Assembly: GCF_002128405.1 (NCBI RefSeq)
Contig: NZ_NETJ01000003.1
Span: 1-64,000 of the forward strand
Length of the DNA: 64,000 bases
DNA from: Gottfriedia solisilvae
GTDB taxonomy: Bacteria > Bacillota > Bacilli > Bacillales > Bacillaceae_G
Direction of reading: 5' to 3'
The notes under the pieces were generated by a model, which did not search any database, was not told the DNA's origin, and saw only the letters and a program-made list of their open reading frames with translations. Positions 8,765 through 16,938 of this stretch are shown here, in pieces. Position 1 is the stretch's first letter; the number at the start of each line of letters is the position of its first letter. The translations under genes were made by a program, and so were the position numbers.

Positions 8765-9952
8765 ATGAGTAATGAAAATATAGAACAAAAGCATAATTTT
8801 ACCATTTCACAGGAAGACTGGACCCTCCATCGTAAAGGACATGACGATCAACAACGCCATCAAGAGAAGGTACAAGAAGCGATAAAAAAGAACTTAGCAG
8901 ATTTAATTACAGAAGAAAGTATCATCATGTCCAACGGTAGAGATGTTGTAAAAATTCCTATTCGTTCATTAGATGAGTACAAGATTCGTTATAACTATGA
9001 TAAGAATAAACATGTAGGTCAAGGAACTGGTGACAGTAAAATTGGTGATGTAGTCGCAAGAGACGGCTCAGGGAGTGGTCAGCCTCAAAAAGGAGCAGGA
9101 AAAGGGCAAGGGGCAGGAAAAGAATCAGGAGAAGACTATTACGAAGCAGAGGTTTCACTAATGGAATTAGAGGAAGCTCTATTTAGTCAGTTAGAATTAC
9201 CAGATTTAAAACGAAAAGAGCAAGACTTAAATACAGTTGAAAATATAGAATTTAATGATATCCGAAAAACTGGGTTAATGGGAAATATTGATAAGAAACG
9301 GACGATGATGTCTGCATTTAAGCGAAATGCTATGAGAGGAACACCAGCATTTCATCCGATATCACCAGAAGACTTAAAATTCCGTACATGGAATGAAATT
9401 AGAAAACCTGAATCAAAAGCAGTTGTTCTAGCAATGATGGATACGAGCGGCAGTATGGGCCTATGGGAAAAATATATGGCTCGAAGCTTCTTCTTTTGGA
9501 TGACAAGATTTCTAAGAACAAAATATGAATCAGTAGATATTGAATTTATTGCACATCATACAGAGGCAAAAGTTGTTACAGAAGAAGAATTTTTCACGAA
9601 AGGTGAAAGCGGAGGAACAATTTGTTCATCTGCATACCGAAAAGCACTCGAAGTAATTGACTATAAATACTCACCTGAACGCTACAATATTTATCCTTTC
9701 CACTTCTCAGATGGTGATAACTTAACTTCTGACAATGCACGATGCGTAAAACTTGTGCAGGAACTAATGAAAGTAAGTAATATGTTTGGTTACGGAGAAG
9801 TAAACCAATACAACCGTCATTCTACTCTAATGTCCGCATATAAAAACATAAATGATGAGAAATTCCGCCATTATATCTTAAAGCAGAAATCAGATGTGTT
9901 CCATTCTATGAAGAGCTTTTTTAAACAGGAGCAGGAGAAAGCAGCAAAATAA
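8765..9952 (+). CDS. yhbH: YhbH, DUF444 von Willebrand-type sporulation protein
   Basis: The 395-aa DUF444 protein is the usual partner of PrkA in spore formers and stress operons. The N-terminal part (1-95) is charged. A low-complexity Gly/Ser/Lys linker (about 95-125) follows, then a VWA-like domain with a metal-site motif DTSGSMG near residue 227 and [14 protein letters not shown] near 318. The GTG/ATG choice is clear: GGGAGGGAAAGAAA precedes ATG 8765. Its last 155 bp recur at 24007 and 28751. A terminator follows at 10002. Confidence 0.92.
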   Translation: MSNENIEQKHNFTISQEDWTLHRKGHDDQQRHQEKVQEAIKKNLADLITEESIIMSNGRDVVKIPIRSLDEYKIRYNYDKNKHVGQGTGDSKIGDVVARDGSGSGQPQKGAGKGQGAGKESGEDYYEAEVSLMELEEALFSQLELPDLKRKEQDLNTVENIEFNDIRKTGLMGNIDKKRTMMSAFKRNAMRGTPAFHPISPEDLKFRTWNEIRKPESKAVVLAMMDTSGSMGLWEKYMARSFFFWMTRFLRTKYESVDIEFIAHHTEAKVVTEEEFFTKGESGGTICSSAYRKALEVIDYKYSPERYNIYPFHFSDGDNLTSDNARCVKLVQELMKVSNMFGYGEVNQYNRHSTLMSAYKNINDEKFRHYILKQKSDVFHSMKSFFKQEQEKAAK

Positions 9953-10001
9953 GCAACGGATATGAAGAATTAAATGGAGTACGGAAATAGTAGAAAATTA
10001 G

Positions 10002-10040
10002 AACCAGAAAATCCCTAATGAGGATTTTTCTGGTTTTTTA
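10002..10040 (+). terminator. Terminator after yhbH
   Basis: Stem AACCAGAAAATCC / GGATTTTTCTGGTT with T tail. Variants of this hairpin occur at 24210-24252 and 39300-39350. Confidence 0.85.
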
Positions 10041-10063
10041 TATTGTTTTGACTTCAAATATAC

Positions 10064-10267
10064 TCACTTTAAAAAAGGTGATATATTAATAGAATTTGTA
10101 AAAATCACTAAATTTGCCCCAAGTAATTTATAAGTTCGATCAGTGTATCTTTTGTTTTCTGTAATTAAGATAATCGGTGCTTTTATATTATTTTGTGAAT
10201 ACTCAAGAAAATGAGAGGTTATTTCTATGTTACACCCCCCCGAATAATGATAGATGCCAAAGATTAC
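10064..10267 (-). pseudogene. Remnant of a response-regulator receiver domain
   Basis: A 67-codon open stretch without a start codon begins directly after, and in frame with, the TGA of the CBS-domain gene. It reads like the middle of a receiver domain: VIFGIYHYSGG (compare DLVIFDIYLPGG, with the phospho-acceptor Asp as Gly), EITSHFLEYSQNN, APIILITEN, then KLLGANLVIFTNSI where receivers have LGADDYITKPF. A run of seven G lies inside and may mark a frameshift. Closeness to kdp genes makes a lost KdpE one candidate, but nothing proves it. The receiver call rests on residue pattern only. Confidence 0.4.
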
Positions 10268-10696
10268 TCAAATAGCCGAAAAATTAATTCTTTCTTTTAA
10301 TACCGTTTTAGCACAATATTCAATAATTTCTTTTCTTTTAACAATTCCAATAAAGGTATCATTGTCATCTACAACAGGTACGAAGTTTTGATCTATTGCT
10401 CTAGAAAAAAGGTCTTCGATCTCAGCGCTTATAGAAACAGGTTCGTTAATAGTGTGTAAGGAAAGTTCACTTAGTCGAATATCTTGTGTATTGTTAAAGC
10501 TTAAAGCTGGTGTGTTTTTTAATTTCCATAATAAATCTCCCTCTGTAAGTGTGCCGACATACTTTGCATCATCGTCTATTAATGGAATAGCTGAATAACG
10601 GTGGTATTCCATTTTTTCAAGTGCCTGTCGCATCGTTGAGTTTATATTTATATAAACAAGATCAATTTTTGGAGTAATGAAAAACGCTATGTTCAT
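10268..10696 (-). CDS. CBS-domain pair protein under a c-di-AMP riboswitch
   Basis: The 142-aa protein is built almost wholly of two CBS domains: about 15-60 (RYSAIPLIDDDAKYVGTLTEGDLL) and about 80-130 (NFVPVVDDNDTFIGIVKRKEII). CBS pairs bind adenosyl ligands. In Bacillus and Listeria the small CBS proteins DarB/CbpB bind c-di-AMP, so a receptor role is possible but not shown. The ATG at 10696 follows AGGAGAAC. A ydaO-type riboswitch and terminator precede it, which ties its expression to c-di-AMP. An exact 31-bp A/T palindrome (10743-10773) lies between the terminator and the start. Confidence 0.8.
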   Translation of the reverse strand: MNIAFFITPKIDLVYININSTMRQALEKMEYHRYSAIPLIDDDAKYVGTLTEGDLLWKLKNTPALSFNNTQDIRLSELSLHTINEPVSISAEIEDLFSRAIDQNFVPVVDDNDTFIGIVKRKEIIEYCAKTVLKERINFSAI

Positions 10697-10789
10697 TTTG
10701 TTATGTTCTCCTAATGACTATAATTTTGGTGTTGTTCTCAATCATTTTATTATTTTATTAAAATAATAAAATGAGGTTGAAAAAGAGCA

Positions 10790-10819
10790 TAAAAAATACA
10801 CTGAGGTTTACCCAGTGTT
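10790..10819 (-). terminator. Riboswitch terminator before the CBS gene
   Basis: On the minus strand, stem ACACTG / CAGTGT followed by ATTTTTT, just after the ydaO aptamer. It is the expected expression platform, an OFF switch at high c-di-AMP. Confidence 0.75.
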
Positions 10820-10835
10820 AAAAAATCACTTTGTA

Positions 10836-10970
10836 TCCCCTCCTAAACGCTTACGAGGTTAGCTGTCGGATTCAGACTTAAAGAGTAGCCATACCTATAA
10901 AAGGATTCACCCCAGAGCGGTCTTTTGCCGCAAAATTGGTTCCCCCGCTTCATATGAATTCAGCGATTAA
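10836..10970 (-). promoter_or_regulatory. ydaO-type c-di-AMP riboswitch A (CBS gene)
   Basis: The minus strand carries the conserved blocks in order: AATCGCTGAATT, GCGGGGGAACC, TGGGGTGAATCC, GGCTAC, CCGACAGCTAACCTCGTAAGC and AGGAGGGGATAC. A promoter lies just upstream on the same strand (TATAAT as 10981-10986, TTTGCA as 11003-11008), inside the end of the next gene. Confidence 0.92.
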
Positions 10971-10998
10971 TGAATATGAAATTATAAAGAATATTATT

Positions 10999-11388
10999 CT
11001 ATTGCAAATTATGTTTATTAGTTTCTTCAAATAATTTATTAATATTTCGGTCCATTACAAAAACTTCAATACGTTCGCCAGTATTCGTACTGGTATCACT
11101 ATGACTAGATAAGACTTTACACCCAGTATGTCTTTCAATTATCTCTTCATAATCCTTACTATACATTTCTCTAAGGACTTGTCGCATTTTTTTTACAAGA
11201 CTTTTTCCAGTATTGTGAGTAACTAAGTGTTTTTCTTCGGTAGTTAACACACCTTTAAATCGAAGTATGATCATGTCCTCTACAATATATGTTTTTGCTT
11301 CTTGAGGACCTCTTCCAATTAGATCTCTTTGGAATTTAATAAATGCCTCACTTAATTCAATTTCAAGCTTCTTTTTTGATGTCATCAT
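10999..11388 (-). CDS. MpsC/DUF2294 family protein under a c-di-AMP riboswitch
   Basis: The 129-aa product matches DUF2294, a family now often named MpsC after a membrane-potential-generating system. Its core reads AFIKFQRDLIGRGP, EDMIILRFKGVLTTEE and FVMDRNI. No membrane helix or signal is seen. The start is at 11388 (ATGATG pair, 8 bases after GGGAGAG); a longer frame to 11436 would run through the terminator stem and is rejected. A ydaO riboswitch lies upstream. The role is unknown; shared control with kdp and ktr suggests ion or osmotic homeostasis. Confidence 0.8.
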   Translation of the reverse strand: MMTSKKKLEIELSEAFIKFQRDLIGRGPQEAKTYIVEDMIILRFKGVLTTEEKHLVTHNTGKSLVKKMRQVLREMYSKDYEEIIERHTGCKVLSSHSDTSTNTGERIEVFVMDRNINKLFEETNKHNLQ

Positions 11389-11419
11389 TAATATCTCTCC
11401 CATTCTTTTGTTCATAAGC

Positions 11420-11467
11420 AAAATAAATAGCCACAAGAAGAGAACTCTTCTCGTGGCTATTTATTTT
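11420..11467 (-). terminator. Riboswitch terminator before the MpsC gene
   Basis: Nearly perfect stem AAAATAAATAGCCAC...AGAAGAG against CTCTTCT...GTGGCTATTTATTTT, then T-rich sequence on the minus strand. It lies between aptamer B and the start codon. Confidence 0.75.
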
Positions 11468-11507
11468 CAATATAGGTATATTGAAATATTAATAACACGA
11501 TCAAGTT

Positions 11508-11640
11508 TACTCTCTCCAAACGCTTACGAGGTTAGCTGACGGATTCGGGCTTGAAAAGTAGCCCTACCTAAAAGGATTCACCCCGTGTGCAAGTGCACGA
11601 ATTGGTTCCCCCGCTCGTAAATACGATTAAGCGATTTTAG
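11508..11640 (-). promoter_or_regulatory. ydaO-type c-di-AMP riboswitch B (MpsC gene)
   Basis: The minus strand carries AATCGCTTAAT, GCGGGGGAACC, CGGGGTGAATCC, AGGGCTAC, CCGTCAGCTAACCTCGTAAGC and GGAGAGAG. The promoter is at TTTACA (11688-11693) and TATTAT (11666-11671), spacer 16, on the minus strand. It is divergent from the kdp riboswitch. Confidence 0.92.
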
Positions 11641-11722
11641 CAAATATATTTTGTTGATATGATTTATAATACTTAGATTAAAAAATTTGTAAAGAGGAAA
11701 ATTATTGTTTTTTAAAAAACTC

Positions 11723-11751
11723 TTTACATGTAAAAATCATAGACGTATAAT
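11723..11751 (+). promoter_or_regulatory. Promoter of the kdp riboswitch transcript
   Basis: TTTACA at 11723-11728, 17 bp, perfect TATAAT at 11746-11751. It directly precedes the plus-strand ydaO aptamer. Confidence 0.75.
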
Positions 11752-11769
11752 CAAAACAGCAAAATAAAT

Positions 11770-11912
11770 ATCGGCTTAATTACGATTAATTCGTAAACGG
11801 AGGAACCAATTTTTTGGGGTTAATTCTACATTATTGTAGAAGGGATGAGATACTCTTTCGCCATCCTACCCGACAGCTAACTTCGTCAGCTAAAGCGAGG
11901 GAGGTCAGTAGA
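11770..11912 (+). promoter_or_regulatory. ydaO-type c-di-AMP riboswitch C (kdp operon), variant
   Basis: Blocks in order: TCGGCTTAATTACG, ACGGAGGAACC, TTGGGGTTAATTC, AGGGATGAGATAC, CCGACAGCTAACTTCGTCAGC and GCGAGGGAGG. It departs from the other three copies at otherwise constant places: GGAGG for GGGGG and GGGGTTAA for GGGGTGAA. It leads the kdpFABC operon, a known type of ydaO target. Confidence 0.85.
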
Positions 11913-11936
11913 CCGCCTAATTTGAGCGGGTTTTTT
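11911..11936 (+). terminator. Riboswitch terminator before kdp
   Basis: Stem CCGC / GCGG with a 9-base loop followed by GTTTTTT. It is short, but placed right after the aptamer. Confidence 0.6.
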
Positions 11937-12331
11937 ATTGCCTTTTGACAATAATTTACCTGGGCAAATAATTGAATAGGTCTATTTATTTTGCCATAAA
12001 GTAAGAAATTTTGAAAAATTAGAAAAGATCAGGGAGACAGAATACAAAGAGAGCGTTAAGCTAGCTGGGTGTTAGGTAGACCAATGATTACTTTTCTTCC
12101 ACAGTTGAATTAACTAGAACAACTAATTTGGGCATTCATTTTTGAATTCTGTTTATGTCCCAAACTTAGATTTTAGTTATTTAGCAGGAAGATCAGTATT
12201 CATTGGTCTTTTTTGATTTACTAGAACAAGTTTTTAGTTGGGAATATTGGTTTGAAAATGAAAAGTTTTTATTCGTGAAAACAAGGTTGATTAGAAAATT
12301 GAACTTGATTGCAAACGGAAGGAGAATTGAA
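11937..12331 (+). other. Long kdp leader after the riboswitch terminator
   Basis: About 395 bp without a credible gene between the riboswitch terminator and the first small coding region. A possible second promoter, TTGACA at 11945-11950 with AATAAT 16 bp later, starts it. A three-way-junction-like fold ending in six U lies at 12078-12214. Confidence 0.55.
12078..12214 (+). promoter_or_regulatory. Structured leader element with its own terminator, upstream of kdp
   Basis: A perfect 10-bp closing helix AGACCAATGA (12078-12087) / TCATTGGTCT (12200-12209) runs straight into TTTTTT. It encloses two hairpins: AGTTG/CAACT (12103-12124), and TTTGGG plus three more pairs (12127-12135) with ATG-T-CCCAAA (12155-12164). 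This layout is what a ligand- or protein-controlled attenuator would show. It carries none of the ydaO blocks and no T-box AGGGTGG motif. Function is inferred only. Confidence 0.5.
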
Positions 12332-12418
12332 ATGATCAATGATTTAACAATGATAGGGATACTCATTATCGTTTTTGCAGTCTTTTGGGGATTTACAATA
12401 TTTTGTGAAAAAGCGTAA
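12332..12418 (+). CDS. 28-aa membrane peptide at the head of the kdp operon
   Basis: Reads MINDLTMIGILIIVFAVFW, then GFTIFCEKA and stop. One membrane helix ends in a short polar tail. AAGGAGAATTGAA gives a good ribosome site. It lies 14 bp before kdpF. Short membrane proteins of this GFxxFCE type have been seen before kdpF in other bacteria, as far as I recall; a regulatory subunit of the pump is a guess. Confidence 0.65.
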   Translation: MINDLTMIGILIIVFAVFWGFTIFCEKA

Positions 12419-12432
12419 GGGGGAACGAAGGG

Positions 12433-12510
12433 ATGCTTATACCAGCAATCATTGGAATTGCTCTAATTCTATATTTAGTTTTTGTACTAATTAAACCAGA
12501 GAAATTTTAG
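12433..12510 (+). CDS. kdpF: KdpF, small subunit of the potassium-transporting ATPase
   Basis: Its 25 residues start MLIPAIIGIALILYLVFVL and end with the KPEKF tail typical of KdpF (E. coli KdpF is 29 aa). It is one membrane helix that stabilises the KdpABC complex. GAACGAAGGG precedes the ATG. It lies 32 bp before kdpA. Confidence 0.9.
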   Translation: MLIPAIIGIALILYLVFVLIKPEKF

Positions 12511-12542
12511 AACCTAGTTTAACATGTGGGAGGAATTATGAA

Positions 12543-14222
12543 ATGTCCATGGGAATATTCCAAGTAGTCGTTACGTTGATACTTATTTTCTTATTGGTAA
12601 AACCAGTAGGTAACTATCTTGTAAAATCATATGATTATGAAAAAACAGGATTGGATCGTTTTTTCAGACCTATTGAAAGATTGATTTATAGATTAATTGG
12701 TGTAAGTGAAAATGAAAAAATGGGTTGGAAAAAGTATGTTTTAGCAATGTTACTTTGTAATTTTGTAATGCTACTCATCTTATATGCAATTTTTAGATTT
12801 CAAAAATATTTACCATTTAACCCAAATCAAATTGATAATATGCCATCAGCTCTAGCTTTTAATACAGCTGTTTCATTTATTACCAACACAAATTGGCAAG
12901 CATATAGTGGTGAAAATACTCTTTCTTATTTTTCACAAATGATGGCTATAACTTTCCCAATGTTTACTTCTGCTGCAACTGGTTTTGCTGTGGCAATAGC
13001 ATTTATTAGAGGATTAATTGGACGCCAAGATAACTTAGGAAACTTTTACGTTGATTTAGTTCGCTCAATTACTCGAGTATTTTTACCTTTATCATTTATT
13101 GTCGCTTTATTCTTAGTCTTCCAAGGAGTACCTCAAACTCTAAAGGGTGCAGTAGATGCTACAACGGTAGAGGGAATTAAACAAGTAATTACTCGAGGAC
13201 CAGTAGCTTCACTTGAATCAATAAAACATATAGGTACAAATGGTGGAGGATTCTTTGGTACCAATGCAGCGCATCCGTTTGAAAACCCTACACCACTATC
13301 AAATCTGATACACATTGTTTGTATGATGCTTCTACCAACTTCATTGGTTTATGCATTTGGTGTAATGGTTAAAAACAAGAAGCAAGGTTGGACAGTTTTT
13401 GCAGCAATGGGAATCTTGTTCATTGCACTTCTTACAGCAGTTTTTGTTGCAGAGTATAATGGTACGCCTGCATTACAAGCTCTTGGCATTAATGGAAACA
13501 TGGAAGGTAAAGAAGTTCGTTTTGGAATATCTGAATCGGCGCTTTTCACAGCTGTTACTACTGCGGCAACAACTGGTTCAGTTAATAATATGCACGATTC
13601 ATTAACGCCTATTGGTGGTATGATTCCGTTAGCAGAAATGATGTTAAATAACGTTTTTGGTGGTAAAGGCGTAGGGTTATTAAATGGGTTATTATACGTA
13701 ATTTTAACAGTTTTCATTTGTGGATTGATGGTAGGAAGAACTCCAGAGTTTTTAGGAAAGAAAATTGAATCAAAAGAAATTAAACTAGCATCGATCGCTA
13801 TTTTAACACACCCATTAATAATTCTAGTTTCAACAGCACTAGCATTATCATTAAAAGGTCCTGTTTCTTCTATATTAAATCCAGGGTTCCATGGGTTATC
13901 TGAAGTGTTATACGCAATTACTTCTGGAGCTGCTAATAATGGTTCTGCATTTGGTGGATTAACAGCAAATACAGATTTCTATAATATCGTAATTGGTTTA
14001 GTTATGTTACTAGGTCGATATATTTCGATTATTGCAATGTTAGCAATTGCTGGGTCATTTTCTACTAAGAAAGTTGTTGCAGCAACATCTGGAACATTCC
14101 GAACTGATACACCATTATTTACGGTCATTTTAATTGCGATTATTTTAGTCGTTTGTGCATTAACGTTCTTCCCAACACTTGCACTTGGACCAATCGCAGA
14201 ACATTTAGGAATGTTTAAATAG
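12543..14222 (+). CDS. kdpA: Potassium-transporting ATPase subunit KdpA
   Basis: The potassium-binding, channel-like membrane subunit of KdpFABC, 559 aa with about ten helices. Selectivity-loop signatures are visible: ITNTNWQAYSGE (about 114-125), THIGTNGGGFFGTNAAHPFENP (in short segments, about 224-245), TTAATTGSVNNMHDSLTPIGG and TSGAANNGSAFGGL. The ATG at 12543 follows GGGAGGA. It is translated as part of the kdpF-A-B-C run and so is under riboswitch C and the second leader element. Confidence 0.96.
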   Translation: MSMGIFQVVVTLILIFLLVKPVGNYLVKSYDYEKTGLDRFFRPIERLIYRLIGVSENEKMGWKKYVLAMLLCNFVMLLILYAIFRFQKYLPFNPNQIDNMPSALAFNTAVSFITNTNWQAYSGENTLSYFSQMMAITFPMFTSAATGFAVAIAFIRGLIGRQDNLGNFYVDLVRSITRVFLPLSFIVALFLVFQGVPQTLKGAVDATTVEGIKQVITRGPVASLESIKHIGTNGGGFFGTNAAHPFENPTPLSNLIHIVCMMLLPTSLVYAFGVMVKNKKQGWTVFAAMGILFIALLTAVFVAEYNGTPALQALGINGNMEGKEVRFGISESALFTAVTTAATTGSVNNMHDSLTPIGGMIPLAEMMLNNVFGGKGVGLLNGLLYVILTVFICGLMVGRTPEFLGKKIESKEIKLASIAILTHPLIILVSTALALSLKGPVSSILNPGFHGLSEVLYAITSGAANNGSAFGGLTANTDFYNIVIGLVMLLGRYISIIAMLAIAGSFSTKKVVAATSGTFRTDTPLFTVILIAIILVVCALTFFPTLALGPIAEHLGMFK

Positions 14223-14258
14223 TATGGAGTTGTAATAACGAAGGAGGAGATTGATCTT

Positions 14259-16298
14259 ATGGCAATCGAAAATAAGCCAATATCTAAAGAAATTAAAACA
14301 CAAGCAGTCATTGATTCTTTTAAAAAATTGAACCCGTTAGTCATGATAAAAAATCCAGTAATGTTTGTTGTAGAGGTTGGTACATTCATAACACTAATTC
14401 TTTCTATTAAACCAGACATTTTTGGATTTGATACAGTTGGTAGAACATATAATATTGCTGTATTTTTAATACTTTTGTTCACTGTACTATTCGCAAATTT
14501 TGCTGAAGCACTTGCAGAAGGTCGCGGAAAAGCACAAGCAGATACCTTAAGAAAAACAAAATCAGAAACAACTGCAAAGTTAAGACATAAAGATGGATCG
14601 TATCAAGATGTCCCATCAACATCTTTACGAAAAGGTGACATCGTTCGTGTTGATACAGGAGAAATCATTCCTTCTGATGGTGAGATTATTGTAGGACTTG
14701 CATCAATTGATGAATCAGCTATCACGGGTGAATCAGCTCCAGTTATTAAAGAAGCAGGTGGAGATTTCTCTTCTGTTACAGGAGGAACACGAGTAGTTTC
14801 AGATTTTATTATCGTTAAAATTTTAACAGATCCAGGTGAATCATTTATTGATCGTATGATTTCATTAGTTGAAGGTGCAGCTCGTCAAAAGACACCAAAT
14901 GAAGTTGCATTAACAACTTTGTTAGCAGTTTTAACATTAGTTTTTTTAATTGTTATAATGACACTCGTTCCAATTGCTAATTATTTAGACGTTTCGATTG
15001 ATGTGGCTACTTTGATTGCTTTACTGGTTTGTTTGATCCCAACAACAATTGGTGGATTACTTTCTGCTATTGGTATTGCAGGGATGAATCGTGTAACGCA
15101 ATTTAATGTATTAGCTATGTCAGGTAAAGCAGTCGAAGCTGCTGGAGATATTGATACAATGATTTTAGATAAAACTGGTACGATTACGTTCGGTAACCGA
15201 ATGGCTAGTGAGTTTATTCCAGTTGGTAGTATAACAGAAAAAGATGTAACTTTTGCTTCTTTAAAATCTTCTGTAAAAGATGAAACACCAGAAGGACGTT
15301 CAGTTGTTGAGCTAGCACATAAAAATGGTTTAAGCTGGGATGAAAACGAATATAAAGATGCCGAGATAATTGAATTTACAGCTGAAACTAGAATGTCTGG
15401 ATTAAATTTAAAAGATGGTACCGTAATAAGAAAAGGTGCGGTAGACGCAATTAAAAAATATATAGCTGCCAAAGGAGGAAGCATTCCTTCTGATCTTGAG
15501 GAAAAATCAAATATCGTGGCAAAAGCAGGAGGTACTCCACTTGCTGTTGCGATTAATGACAAGGTTTACGGTGTTATATATTTAAAAGATACAGTAAAGC
15601 CTGGATTAAAAGAACGATTTGAAGAATTAAGAGCTATGGGGATTAAAACCGTAATGTGTACTGGTGACAATCCTTTAACAGCGTCAACTATTGCAAGAGA
15701 AGCTGGGGTAGATGAATTCATTGCAGAAGCTAAACCTGAAGATAAAATTGCAGCAATTAAGAAAGAACAAGATGATGGTAAACTTGTTGCTATGACAGGG
15801 GACGGTACAAATGATGCACCTGCTCTAGCACAAGCAGATGTTGGTTTAGCAATGAACTCAGGAACAATGGCTGCAAAGGAAGCAGCAAATATGATTGATT
15901 TAGATTCAGATCCAACTAAGTTATTATCGGTTATTGCAATTGGTAAGCAGTTATTAATAACACGAGGATCATTAACAACATTTTCAATCGCAAATGATAT
16001 AGCTAAATATTTCGCGATTATTCCTGCTCTATTTATTATGGCAATACCACAGTTAGACTATCTTAATATTATGGGATTGAGTTCACCAAAGTCCGCAATC
16101 CTTTCAGCATTAATTTTTAATGCGATAATAATTCCTCTTCTCATTCCTGTTGCGATGAAGGGTGCGAAGTATAAACCAATGGATGCGAATAAACTTTTAT
16201 CTAAAAACTTATTCATTTATGGTTTTGGTGGAGTAGTTGCGCCATTCATTGGAATAAAAATTATTGATATGCTTGTATCCACATTGCAATTTGTGTAA
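14259..16298 (+). CDS. kdpB: Potassium-transporting ATPase subunit KdpB
   Basis: The P-type ATPase catalytic subunit, 679 aa. It shows TGES (actuator loop, about 165), DKTGTIT with the phosphorylated Asp (about 305), [10 protein letters not shown] and [18 protein letters not shown] (hinge, about 512-530), plus the seven-helix membrane part. AAGGAGGAG precedes the ATG. It lies 36 bp after kdpA. Confidence 0.97.
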   Translation: MAIENKPISKEIKTQAVIDSFKKLNPLVMIKNPVMFVVEVGTFITLILSIKPDIFGFDTVGRTYNIAVFLILLFTVLFANFAEALAEGRGKAQADTLRKTKSETTAKLRHKDGSYQDVPSTSLRKGDIVRVDTGEIIPSDGEIIVGLASIDESAITGESAPVIKEAGGDFSSVTGGTRVVSDFIIVKILTDPGESFIDRMISLVEGAARQKTPNEVALTTLLAVLTLVFLIVIMTLVPIANYLDVSIDVATLIALLVCLIPTTIGGLLSAIGIAGMNRVTQFNVLAMSGKAVEAAGDIDTMILDKTGTITFGNRMASEFIPVGSITEKDVTFASLKSSVKDETPEGRSVVELAHKNGLSWDENEYKDAEIIEFTAETRMSGLNLKDGTVIRKGAVDAIKKYIAAKGGSIPSDLEEKSNIVAKAGGTPLAVAINDKVYGVIYLKDTVKPGLKERFEELRAMGIKTVMCTGDNPLTASTIAREAGVDEFIAEAKPEDKIAAIKKEQDDGKLVAMTGDGTNDAPALAQADVGLAMNSGTMAAKEAANMIDLDSDPTKLLSVIAIGKQLLITRGSLTTFSIANDIAKYFAIIPALFIMAIPQLDYLNIMGLSSPKSAILSALIFNAIIIPLLIPVAMKGAKYKPMDANKLLSKNLFIYGFGGVVAPFIGIKIIDMLVSTLQFV

Positions 16299-16322
16299 TA
16301 CATGTGAAATGGAGGATTTAAA

Positions 16323-16883
16323 TTGAAATCATTAATTGTTGCGATAAGAGCATCGGTTGTTTTGTTACTAATATGTGGATTAATTTATCCATTAGCAACA
16401 ACAGGAGTAGCGCAAGTTATTTTTCCGAAACAAGCAGATGGTAGTTTAATTAAAACGAATGGGAAAGTTACAGGTTCTAAATTATTAGCTCAAGAATTTA
16501 AAGGACCTGAGTGGTTCCATTCTAGAGCATCTGCTGCTAGCTATAATCCTACTGCATCAGCTGCAACAAATGCAGCAGTTGCATCAGAAGATTATGTTAA
16601 AGCTACAAAAGATAAAATAAATGAATTAAAGAAAGAAAATAATGACCTTGGGAAAGATATACCAGCTGATTTAGTAACAACATCTGGATCTGGATTTGAC
16701 CCTGATTTATCTCCTGAAGCTGTGAGAGCACAAGTGCCTAGAATAGCTAAAGCAACAGGTATATCTGAAGAGAAATTAGTTTCATTAATTAAAAATAATA
16801 CTAAAGGGCGTCAATTAGGAATTTTTGGTGAACCTCGTGTAAACGTACTAGAATTAAACTTAGATTTAAAAAAATTAAGATAA
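16323..16883 (+). CDS. kdpC: Potassium-transporting ATPase subunit KdpC
   Basis: A single-helix chaperone subunit, 186 aa, with family motifs VLLLICGLIYPLATTGVAQ (helix), GPEWFHSRASAA, GSGFDPDLSPEAVRAQVPRI and LGIFGEPRVNVLELN. The start is TTG at 16323 after TGGAGG. It lies 24 bp after kdpB. A hairpin with some T's (16882-16911, AAAGGGGAGAA / TTCTCTCCTTT) separates it from kdpD and could lower kdpD expression. Confidence 0.95.
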   Translation: MKSLIVAIRASVVLLLICGLIYPLATTGVAQVIFPKQADGSLIKTNGKVTGSKLLAQEFKGPEWFHSRASAASYNPTASAATNAAVASEDYVKATKDKINELKKENNDLGKDIPADLVTTSGSGFDPDLSPEAVRAQVPRIAKATGISEEKLVSLIKNNTKGRQLGIFGEPRVNVLELNLDLKKLR

Positions 16884-16938
16884 AAGGGGAGAATAGTTCT
16901 CTCCTTTTTCCTTATGTATAAAGAAAGGAGGAAAAAAT

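Noticed and set aside
11485-11500. AATAACACGATC near riboswitch B, similar to the 13-bp secretion motif
   Set aside because: Only a partial match (AATAACAC), and it lies in a c-di-AMP leader, not before a secreted-protein gene.
12000-12215. T-box riboswitch in the kdp leader
   Set aside because: GAGAGCGTTAAGC looks a little like T-box stem I, but the AGGGTGGNACCGCG antiterminator bulge is absent.
12203-12418. A 71-codon frame starting at 12203 in front of kdpF
   Set aside because: The first part overlaps the terminator of the structured leader and has no ribosome site; the real start is the ATG at 12332.
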